From contig NZ_RCWZ01000003.1 in assembly GCF_003675385.1 (NCBI RefSeq), positions 744,001-808,000 on the forward strand: a stretch of 64,000 bases of DNA, in the 5' to 3' direction. The stretch is from Mucilaginibacter kameinonensis. Lineage in GTDB: Bacteria; Bacteroidota; Bacteroidia; Sphingobacteriales; Sphingobacteriaceae. Below the pieces are notes generated by a model, which saw only the letters and a list, made by a program, of their open reading frames with translations, did not search any database and was not told the DNA's origin. A program made the position numbers and the translations under genes. This document shows positions 51,925 to 58,790 of this stretch, piece by piece (the first letter of the stretch is position 1; every line of letters starts with the position of its first letter).

Positions 51925-53256
51925 ATGGATGGTCTGCTAACTAAGTGGAACAAATACCTTAACATAGGCTATTACATAGCTATCGCCATTTTTATATTTG
52001 GCGTAAGTTTTGACCACGGAGAAAAACTGACCACGGTAATCTCACACCTGTTTTTTTTAGGGGTTGTAGTATGCCCTTACTATATCGAAGACCTGCGGTC
52101 GGGAAAACAGCTTGCCTTTGCGTTAATCCCCTACGCTATTGCCGGGTTAATACAGGATGTATTGGAAAAATGGTTCCCTACATTTTATGACAATCATGAC
52201 AACATGATACAAAGCCTGGTGGTGTTCTCGCTCATCTGGGCGTTTTCACTTTGGCTTATCAGCAGAAAACAAACCAAAGCGCTGGAAAACGAACGCAAAC
52301 AGCGCTTTGCCGAACAGGAACAAAACCGCATGATGGCCGCCATGAAGGTAAACCTGGAAAGTGAAGTGCGTGAGCGTACTGCCGAGCTTACTAAACAAAC
52401 CGAAGAACTTCAACTAGCGCTGTCCGAATTGAAAAGTACCCAGGCCCAGCTGATCCAATCGGAAAAAATGGCTTCATTGGGTGAGCTTACCGCCGGTATC
52501 GCCCACGAGATCCAGAACCCGCTTAACTTTGTAAACAACTTTAGCGAGGTAAGTATCGAACTATTGGAGGAACTGAAAGACGAGGTACTTGATAAACTGC
52601 CCGACGATGTAAAGGAAGACGCGGGCGATATTATTAGCGACATTACCCAAAACCTGAGCAAAATAAACCAGCATGGTAAACGTGCCGATGCTATTGTTAA
52701 AGGTATGCTGCAACACTCACGTGCCACAACCGGTAAAAAAGAACCTACGGATATTAACGCCCTTGCCGATGAATACCTGCGCCTGAGTTATCATGGCTTG
52801 CGTGCCAAGGATAAATCATTTAATGCCGGCATGAAAACCAGCTTTGATCCTGATCTGGGCAAAGTAGAAGCTATTCCGCAAGATCTGGGCCGTGTGTTGC
52901 TTAACCTTTTTAATAACTCTTTTTACTCCGTTAGTGAAAAGAAACGGACTTTAGGCGATGGTTACGAGCCTACAGTAACGGTTAATACCCAAAAGGTACG
53001 ATCTCCATCGGGCGTCAACATGGTGCAAATTACCGTGGAAGATAATGGTACAGGGATTCCACAAAAAGTATTGGATAAAATTTACCAGCCATTTTTTACC
53101 ACCAAACCTACCGGGCAAGGAACCGGCCTTGGACTATCCATGAGCTATGATATTATTACCAAAGGCCATGGCGGTGAGCTTAAGGTTGAAACGGCCGAAG
53201 GTGAGTTTGCGCGTTTTGTGATCTGCATACCCGTAGGCAATGTTACCCAAAGTTAA
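51925..53256 (+). CDS. Membrane sensor histidine kinase
   Basis: A 443-residue kinase with four membrane helices (about 10-125, YLNIGYYIAIAIFIFG, FFLGVVVCPYYI, FALIPYAIAGLIQDV, SLVVFSLIWAFSLWLIS), a coiled-coil segment, HisKA (GELTAGIAHEIQNPLNFVNN) and HATPase (NLFNNSFYSV, VEDNGTGIP, FFTTKPTGQGTGLGLSMSYDI). The frame extends to a TTG at 51757; ATG 51925, preceded by GGAG, is preferred over ATG 51865. It is followed by two receiver genes, so it likely feeds both. Signal unknown. Confidence 0.88.
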   Translation: MDGLLTKWNKYLNIGYYIAIAIFIFGVSFDHGEKLTTVISHLFFLGVVVCPYYIEDLRSGKQLAFALIPYAIAGLIQDVLEKWFPTFYDNHDNMIQSLVVFSLIWAFSLWLISRKQTKALENERKQRFAEQEQNRMMAAMKVNLESEVRERTAELTKQTEELQLALSELKSTQAQLIQSEKMASLGELTAGIAHEIQNPLNFVNNFSEVSIELLEELKDEVLDKLPDDVKEDAGDIISDITQNLSKINQHGKRADAIVKGMLQHSRATTGKKEPTDINALADEYLRLSYHGLRAKDKSFNAGMKTSFDPDLGKVEAIPQDLGRVLLNLFNNSFYSVSEKKRTLGDGYEPTVTVNTQKVRSPSGVNMVQITVEDNGTGIPQKVLDKIYQPFFTTKPTGQGTGLGLSMSYDIITKGHGGELKVETAEGEFARFVICIPVGNVTQS

Positions 53257-53318
53257 ACGCCCGTAATTTTTACGTTTAACAAAAATAAAACCATCCAATA
53301 ATTTAACTTTGAACTGCT

Positions 53319-53696
53319 ATGAAAATACTTGTTGTTGATGACGAGGCCGATGTTCAACCCTTGTTTTTGCAACGTTTCAGGAAAGAAATAAAAAACGGAG
53401 AGGTAGAGTTTAACTTCGCCCTATCCGGTGAGGAAGCACTTCATTTTTTGGAAGAGCATCATTCGCAGGTAATCCTGATCTTATCTGATATTAATATGCC
53501 GGGCATGAGCGGTTTGGAGCTGTTACGTAACATCAGGCACAGCTATGAGAAACCACCACCGGTTGTAATGATGATAACCGCTTATGGCGATGATGAAAAC
53601 TACAAACAATCAATGGAACTTGGCGCAAATGATTTTTTAACCAAGCCGCTTGATTTTAATAATTTGAAAGACAAACTTAAACACTTAGAACAATAA
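53319..53696 (+). CDS. Single-domain response regulator
   Basis: A 125-residue receiver with phospho-acceptor Asp57 (LILSDINMPGMSG), acidic pocket VVDDEAD, the Thr/Ser switch (MMITAYGDDE) and Lys near 109 (LTKPLD). It has no output domain and may act as a phosphate shuttle or bind a protein partner. It follows the histidine kinase by 62 bases and overlaps the next gene by one base (TAATG). Its receiver closely resembles that of the neighbour, indicating duplication. Confidence 0.9.
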   Translation: MKILVVDDEADVQPLFLQRFRKEIKNGEVEFNFALSGEEALHFLEEHHSQVILILSDINMPGMSGLELLRNIRHSYEKPPPVVMMITAYGDDENYKQSMELGANDFLTKPLDFNNLKDKLKHLEQ

Positions 53697-54739
53697 TGGC
53701 CAAGATACTGGTAGTAGATGACGAACAGGACCTGGAATTACTGATCAGGCAAAAATTCAGAAAAAAGATAAGGGAAGGGGTATATGAATTTGTATTTGCC
53801 CAAAATGGTTTTGAAGCGTTAACTCAACTGGCTTCCCACCCGGATATTGATGTTGTTTTGAGCGACATCAATATGCCCGAAATGGATGGCCTTACCCTGC
53901 TCACCAAACTGCCCGATGCCAATCCTGTTTTGAAAGCGGTAATGGTTTCAGCTTATAGTGATATGGATAATATCCGCACCGCCATGAACCGTGGCGCATT
54001 TGATTTTGTGTGCAAACCGGTAAACTTTGAAGACCTTGACATTACTATCGAAAAAACTTTACAACACGTTATCGAACTAAAAAAAACCATGCAGGCCATC
54101 AAGGAAAACAATATCCTGCGCATGTATGTGGATGAAAATGTGCTCAACTTCATGACCCATAAAGAGTTTGAGAACAGCCTTTTGAGTAACGAAACCATTG
54201 AGGCAACAGTGTTATTCATCGATATCTGCGGCTTTACCGCTATAACAGAGCACGTTGCCGCCAATACCGTTGTAGGCATGATCAATAAATACTTTGACAT
54301 TATGGTACAGGAGATCATAGCTCAAAACGGCCATATTGATAAATTTATGGGCGACGCTGTAATGGCTGTTTTCCGTGGCGAATACCACCTTGACCGTGCC
54401 ATTGACGCGGCCCTCGCCGTGCGCGATAAAATGCACGGGGCCGACGAGATCCAGGCCGGTGATAAAACTTTTAAACCATCCGTTTCTATTGGTATTAATT
54501 CGGGCGAAATGATCTCAGGTAACATCGGCTCCGCAACCTTAAAACGACTCGATTATACCGTTATAGGTGATGCCGTGAACCTGGCCCAGCGCCTGCAAAC
54601 TGTAGCCCAGGCCAACCAGATCATAGTTAGCTCCGATGTGTATGAACAGGCTAAGGGATCTTTCGCGCTCAACAAAATTGGTGAGGTTAGTTTAAAAAAC
54701 AAAGCTAATCCGGTGGAGATTTATGAGGTGGTTGATTAA
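53696..54739 (+). CDS. Receiver-adenylate cyclase fusion
   Basis: A 347-residue response regulator with a class III cyclase output. The receiver (1-120) has Asp57 in VLSDINMPEMDG and Lys near 106 (VCKPVN). A helical linker with coiled coil (about 125-165) leads to the cyclase (about 170-347): FIDICGFTAITEH with metal Asp, DKFMGDAVMAVF with metal Asp and the adenine-selecting Lys, DYTVIGDAVNLAQRL with the selecting Asp and the transition-state Asn/Arg. All residues for cAMP formation are present, so ATP is the likely substrate. Its ATG overlaps the stop of the preceding receiver. Confidence 0.93.
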   Translation: MAKILVVDDEQDLELLIRQKFRKKIREGVYEFVFAQNGFEALTQLASHPDIDVVLSDINMPEMDGLTLLTKLPDANPVLKAVMVSAYSDMDNIRTAMNRGAFDFVCKPVNFEDLDITIEKTLQHVIELKKTMQAIKENNILRMYVDENVLNFMTHKEFENSLLSNETIEATVLFIDICGFTAITEHVAANTVVGMINKYFDIMVQEIIAQNGHIDKFMGDAVMAVFRGEYHLDRAIDAALAVRDKMHGADEIQAGDKTFKPSVSIGINSGEMISGNIGSATLKRLDYTVIGDAVNLAQRLQTVAQANQIIVSSDVYEQAKGSFALNKIGEVSLKNKANPVEIYEVVD

Positions 54740-54807
54740 GTTTTAAGTCGGGAGTCTAAGTACTAAGCCAGTTGGCTGCAATACAATCAAGGTTCTGAAC
54801 TTTAATA

Positions 54808-54868
54808 CTTAAGCTGAAAGCTTAAGCAATGCCCACTCCGGGTTACGCTCCGCTAAACCCGAAGTAGT
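54808..54868. repeat. Palindromic intergenic repeat (GCTGAAAGC core)
   Basis: CTTAAGCTGAAAGCTTAAG (54808-54826) is a palindrome around GAA, followed by a weaker inverted pair CGGGTT/AAACCCG. The GCTGAAAGC core recurs at 58645-58661, suggesting a dispersed family. Confidence 0.55.
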
Positions 54869-54877
54869 TTTTTATTT

Positions 54878-54917
54878 AACAGCAATGCCATCCTTTTGGG
54901 ATGGCATTGCTGTTTTT
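54878..54917 (+). terminator. Intrinsic terminator of the cyclase operon
   Basis: Perfect 16-bp arms (54878-54893 and 54899-54914, AACAGCAATGCCATCC) with a 5-base loop are followed by a T-run (54913-54917). It ends transcription of the kinase-receiver-cyclase operon. Confidence 0.9.
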
Positions 54918-54928
54918 ATATTAAATGT

Positions 54929-55006
54929 CATTGCGAGAAACGAAGCAATCGCATGCTATACAGAGTGGCTATGCTTACGTGCAGTTGCCACGCTTCACTC
55001 GCAATG
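54929..55006. repeat. Dispersed inverted-repeat element (CATTGCGAG...CTCGCAATG)
   Basis: CATTGCGAG (54929-54937), GAAGC and TGC on the left are mirrored by GCA, GCTTC and CTCGCAATG (54998-55006) on the right. This arrangement, CATTGCGAG-x-GAAGCAATC, is a well-known dispersed repeat in many Bacteroidota genomes. It fills the gap before the YitT stop. Confidence 0.7.
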
Positions 55007-55019
55007 GCAAATTGGGATA

Positions 55020-55898
55020 TTAATGATCCCTAACTTTCTTCTTCAACACACCACCGGCGGCTTCTTTAATACTATTAGTGAAAACGAAAGCTTTAGGATC
55101 GATACTATGTACCAGGTTTTTTAACCGGCGAACTTCTAAACGGGTTACTACAGTAAAGATGATGTCAACCGGCTGGTGAACATCAAAGCTCTCTTTCATA
55201 AAGCCACGCTCGCCTTTGTAAATGGTGATTCCTCGACCGAGTTCCATCACCAATCGTTCTTTAATGATCTCGCTTTGACCTGAGATAATATTCACCGCAG
55301 TGTATTCTTCCAACCCATCAATTACAAAAGTTATTGTTCTTGATGCGGTATAATAAGTCAAAATTGAGTACAGCGCCGTAGGTAGGCCCAATTCAACTGC
55401 CGCTATCAGGAAGATGATGATGTTAATACCTAAAATGATCTCGCTGATGGTGAAACTACTGCGTTTCAGCGTGTATAAAGCTAATATCTCGATACCATCC
55501 AACGCGCAACCACCACGAATGGATAGCCCTACGCCCAGGCCCATGAACACACCACCAAAAATAGATACCAATAGTTTATCCTGGGTTATAACCGGATATT
55601 CTATAAATTGTAAACACAGGCCAAGACCAATTACACATGCGAACGTTTTCAGGGCAAATGATTTATTAACCTGGAACATTCCCATGATAATAAAAGGGAT
55701 GTTGGCTATGATAATTACATAGGCTATATTAAAATGATAAAGCTCATGAATAAGCAATGAGATGCCGGTTACCCCGCCATCGAAGAAACTATTGGGTACC
55801 AAAAAACCTTTTAAAGCGAAACCGCAGAATAAAATACCAATGATAACGGTTACTACATCTTTGATAACTTCTTCAATTTTTAAACCCGGCTGTGTCAT
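55020..55898 (-). CDS. YitT-family membrane protein (DUF161/DUF2179)
   Basis: A 292-residue protein with about five or six membrane helices (about 12-200) containing FFDGGVTGISLLIHELYHFN and FGGVFMGLGVGLSIRGGCALDGIEILALY, typical of YitT. The soluble C-terminal DUF2179 domain (about 215-285) includes RGITIYKGERGF and VDIIFTVVTRLEVRRLKNLVHSIDPKAFVF. Function is not firmly known; transport or lipid roles have been proposed for relatives. It follows the HD-domain gene by 13 bases and probably shares its transcript. Confidence 0.9.
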   Translation of the reverse strand: MTQPGLKIEEVIKDVVTVIIGILFCGFALKGFLVPNSFFDGGVTGISLLIHELYHFNIAYVIIIANIPFIIMGMFQVNKSFALKTFACVIGLGLCLQFIEYPVITQDKLLVSIFGGVFMGLGVGLSIRGGCALDGIEILALYTLKRSSFTISEIILGINIIIFLIAAVELGLPTALYSILTYYTASRTITFVIDGLEEYTAVNIISGQSEIIKERLVMELGRGITIYKGERGFMKESFDVHQPVDIIFTVVTRLEVRRLKNLVHSIDPKAFVFTNSIKEAAGGVLKKKVRDH

Positions 55899-55911
55899 TA
55901 ATCGCAGTATT

Positions 55912-56487
55912 TTATAGTCGTTGTGTGATAGCTGTTAAGTGTTCGTTTTTACATTCGGCCCTGAGCCTGAGCGCAGTTTGGGTGAAGTAGTGATGGCTCT
56001 GCAGGAACTTCACCTGCTGCCTGTCCCACTCCAATTCCGATTCAAGGTGATCTGTAATTACAAGTTCCGAAAATAACCTTTTACTGAGGATAAAAAAATC
56101 ATTTCGGCCCAAATAATCCAAATCGGCATCACAAATTATCTGCCCTAAATGATTATGAGGGCTTTGCGGCATTTTGGTTGCCATAATAATATCGCAAACC
56201 TGTTCAATTTCATCCGCAGTATAACCAAATTGAGGCAGGTATTGTCGTGCGTTTTTGCATGAGCTTTCCTCATGATTGGTCTGCCCGAACAAAAAGCCCG
56301 AGTCATGGTAATAGGCTGCTGTAAGTAATAAGTCCAGCTCAAGGCCGCTTATCCCCTCGCCTGCCGCGATTTGTTTTGCAGCGGTATAAACATCAAGCGC
56401 ATGATCGGCATTGTGGTAATGGAAATGTTCGGGGAGCTCGCTTCTTATTTTGTCGAGGATAAATTCCCCGGCTTGTTCTACTTGCAT
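55912..56487 (-). CDS. HD-domain metal-dependent phosphohydrolase
   Basis: A 191-residue cytoplasmic protein. The HD metal site is spread over HYHNADHALDV (about 22-32), YYHDSGF (about 57-63) and the downstream His/Asp residues (HEESSCKNA, ICDADLDYLGR). Such stand-alone HD proteins hydrolyse phosphate esters or nucleotides, but the substrate is unknown. It is the first gene of a two-gene unit with the YitT protein. Confidence 0.85.
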   Translation of the reverse strand: MQVEQAGEFILDKIRSELPEHFHYHNADHALDVYTAAKQIAAGEGISGLELDLLLTAAYYHDSGFLFGQTNHEESSCKNARQYLPQFGYTADEIEQVCDIIMATKMPQSPHNHLGQIICDADLDYLGRNDFFILSKRLFSELVITDHLESELEWDRQQVKFLQSHHYFTQTALRLRAECKNEHLTAITQRL

Positions 56488-56720
56488 TCGGTGCTTATAA
56501 TGGGACGCTAATATATAAATTTAGGAGAGATGCAGTGATTGGGGAAAATCTTATTTAAGACGGGATGTTCCTATGAAGCCATTGGCGATTGCCATTTTTC
56601 ATCAGTAACAAAGAGATTATATTTCCACAAATATGTCAGAATTTAAAATAGGCATGAATTCAACGGACACAATTATGTACCACTTCATTAAAAACAAAAC
56701 CTAACAATTATCTTAGCACA

Positions 56721-57944
56721 ATGAACAGCTGGTTTAAAAACTACAAAGGCATTATCCTATTAATAACAGGCATTATCATAGGCAGTATTGCCGGGGCTGT
56801 TTTAGGTAATAAGGTGGAAATCATTAAGCCTATTGGCGATATTTTCCTGAACCTGTTGTTTACCGCTGTTGTGCCGCTGGTTTTCTTCGCCATAGCTTCG
56901 GCCATCGCGGCTCTGGATAGTTCGCAAAAGCTGGGGAAACTATTAGGAGTTACTTCGCTCGTGTTTGTCTCTACGGTACTGGTGGCTGCAATAGTTACCA
57001 TTATCGCCATCTGGATCTTCCCTATCCATCAGCATCTTGTTGCCAGTCCTATCACCGAAGCCATCACAAAAAAGCCTTTCGGCGATCAATTAACCAGCTT
57101 GTTTACCACCAGTGAGTTTTACCAGCTGTTATCACGTAAAAGTATGCTGGCCATGATCATTTTCGCGGTGATCACGGGATTTGCCACACTGCACGCCGGC
57201 GAAAAAGGTAAAGCATTTGCCAATTTCCTCCACAGTGGCAACGAGGTTTTCAAGAATATTTTTATTCTCATTATGAGGGTTGGCCCTATTGGTTTGGGAG
57301 CTTATTTTGCTTACCAGGTTGGCGTATTCGGCCCGCAATTGTTTGGCGGCTACGCGCGTTCTATGGCTTTATATTATGGCGTAGGCGCTTTTTATTACCT
57401 GGCGTTATTTAGTGCTTATGCATTTATTGCAGGCGGCGTAAGCGCGGTTAAACGGTACTGGAAAAATAATATCGTGCCATCGGCTACGGCGGTGGGTACC
57501 TGCAGCAGTATTGCCACTATCCCGGCTAATTTAGATGCCGCTAAAAAAATGGGCATCTCAGATGCTATTGCCAATATTACTATCCCTCTTGGGGGCACTT
57601 TGCATAAAGATGGATCAAGCATCTCATCCATAGTAAAAATGGCCGTGGTTTTCGCACTGTTCGGCAAAAGCTTCAACAATGCCGAAACGATTATCATAGC
57701 TCTTGCAATGACAGTTCTGGTGAGCCTTGTTGAAGGCGGTATACCCAATGGTGGTTATATAGGCGAGTTACTATTTATCTCGGCCTACGGTTTCCCGCCC
57801 GAAGCCCTTCCCCCTGCAATTATAATTGGTACGCTCGTAGATCCGATGGCAACCCTGCTGAACGCAACCGGAGATACAGTCGCGGCCATGTTAGTGGCCC
57901 GGTTTACAGAAGGAAGAGGCTGGATGAAACCCGAAGCCCCCTAA
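56721..57944 (+). CDS. Dicarboxylate/amino-acid:cation symporter
   Basis: A 407-residue transporter of the DAACS family (GltP/DctA/GltPh type), with eight membrane helices and two re-entrant hairpins. Signatures are SATAVGTCSSIATIPANLDAAKKMG (hairpin 1), GTLHKDGSSISSI (helix 7), EGGIPNGGY (hairpin 2) and DPMATLLNATGDTVAAML (helix 8), carrying cation- and substrate-binding Asp and Asn. It imports dicarboxylates or acidic amino acids with H+ or Na+. Its last codon and stop lie inside a dispersed CCCCTAACCCCC repeat (57936-57962). Confidence 0.94.
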   Translation: MNSWFKNYKGIILLITGIIIGSIAGAVLGNKVEIIKPIGDIFLNLLFTAVVPLVFFAIASAIAALDSSQKLGKLLGVTSLVFVSTVLVAAIVTIIAIWIFPIHQHLVASPITEAITKKPFGDQLTSLFTTSEFYQLLSRKSMLAMIIFAVITGFATLHAGEKGKAFANFLHSGNEVFKNIFILIMRVGPIGLGAYFAYQVGVFGPQLFGGYARSMALYYGVGAFYYLALFSAYAFIAGGVSAVKRYWKNNIVPSATAVGTCSSIATIPANLDAAKKMGISDAIANITIPLGGTLHKDGSSISSIVKMAVVFALFGKSFNNAETIIIALAMTVLVSLVEGGIPNGGYIGELLFISAYGFPPEALPPAIIIGTLVDPMATLLNATGDTVAAMLVARFTEGRGWMKPEAP

Positions 57945-57962
57945 CCCCCTAAAAGGGGAACC
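57936..57962. repeat. Dispersed CCCCTAACCCCCT repeat, copy 1
   Basis: AGCCCCCTAACCCCCTAAAAGGGGAACC overlaps the end of the symporter gene and supplies its TAA stop. An inverted copy occurs at 58761-58789, on the other side of the TRIC-like gene. Confidence 0.7.
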
Positions 57963-57989
57963 CTGAAAGATTCACTTAATATTACCTAT

Positions 57990-58604
57990 ATGCTTCACAT
58001 CCTTTACATTATAGCTATTATTGCCGAGGCCATGACGGCTGCTTTATCTGCAGGGCGAAGAGATATGGATTGGGTTGGTGTTTGTATTATAGCCTGGGTA
58101 ACAGCCTTAGGCGGTGGTACGGTGCGCAATATCCTCTTTAACCATTACCCGATGAGTTGGGTAGAGCATCCCGAATATTTGGTGATCACCGCGGCAGCAG
58201 CCATATTGGCCGCCATTATTGCCCGCATCATGACCAAGATGAAAACATTATTCCTTTACCTGGACGCTCTCGGCTTAGTGGTATTTACCATTATCGGCTG
58301 CCAGATAGCCGAGCAGATCAACCTGCCCATGATCATTATCTTACTAAGTGGTATGATAACCGGATGTGCGGGTGGTGTATTGCGCGATGTGTTATGTAAT
58401 GAAGTACCATTATTATTTAGAAAGGAAGTTTATGCCAGCGCCTCTATTGTTACCGGGGCATTTTATTTAGGCCTTGAACAATTGGGCGCCCCAAATGGTG
58501 TGGCAATTGTAATAGCTTGTATCATTGGTCTGGCGCTACGCTTGCTCTCTATCAAATACAACTGGCAAATGCCCAAGTTTGTGTACCGGGAAGAATGGCA
58601 TTGA
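57990..58604 (+). CDS. TRIC-like cation channel (UPF0126)
   Basis: A 204-residue membrane protein with seven helices formed by two similar three-helix repeats. The glycine-rich helix kinks GGGTVRNILF and GCAGGVLRDVL are the signatures of the TRIC/UPF0126 family (YicG-like), trimeric channels proposed to conduct potassium or other cations. It follows the symporter gene by 45 bases, separated by a dispersed repeat, so co-transcription is possible. An inverted copy of that repeat lies 156 bases downstream. Confidence 0.9.
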   Translation: MLHILYIIAIIAEAMTAALSAGRRDMDWVGVCIIAWVTALGGGTVRNILFNHYPMSWVEHPEYLVITAAAAILAAIIARIMTKMKTLFLYLDALGLVVFTIIGCQIAEQINLPMIIILLSGMITGCAGGVLRDVLCNEVPLLFRKEVYASASIVTGAFYLGLEQLGAPNGVAIVIACIIGLALRLLSIKYNWQMPKFVYREEWH

Positions 58605-58644
58605 TTTCGGAATTGGGATTTTCGATTTCGGATTTTGTTTTTAC

Positions 58645-58689
58645 GTCAGCTGAAAGCTGACACTATGGTATACCACGGGCTGAAAGCCC
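58645..58689. repeat. Pair of GCTGAAAGC-type palindromes
   Basis: GTCAGCTGAAAGCTGAC (58645-58661) and CGGGCTGAAAGCCCG (58675-58689) are two palindromes built around the same GCTGAAAGC-like core. They resemble the elements at 54808-54826 and 25711-25752. Confidence 0.65.
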
Positions 58690-58695
58690 GCGGCA

Positions 58696-58734
58696 GTCGC
58701 GCATAAAACAATAAAGGCGAGGTTTTACCTCGCC
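58696..58734. terminator. Bidirectional intrinsic terminator
   Basis: Arms 58696-58713 and 58717-58734 are perfect 18-bp complements around a 3-base T loop, with A-rich and T-rich ends. It separates the TRIC-like gene from the convergent GH92 gene. Confidence 0.9.
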
Positions 58735-58760
58735 TTTATTGTTTATCATTATCCGCCATT

Positions 58761-58789
58761 GTTCCCCCTTTAGGGGGTTAGGGGGCTGG
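58761..58789. repeat. Dispersed CCCCTAACCCCCT repeat, inverted copy 2
   Basis: GTTCCCCCTTTAGGGGGTTAGGGGGCTGG is the reverse complement of the repeat at 57936-57962 with minor differences. It ends one base before the GH92 stop codon at 58791. The two copies bracket the TRIC-like gene. Confidence 0.7.
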
Positions 58790-58790
58790 A

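Noticed and set aside
54885..55124. Plus-strand 79-codon frame after the cyclase gene
   Set aside because: It runs through a terminator, a dispersed repeat and the opposite strand of the YitT gene.
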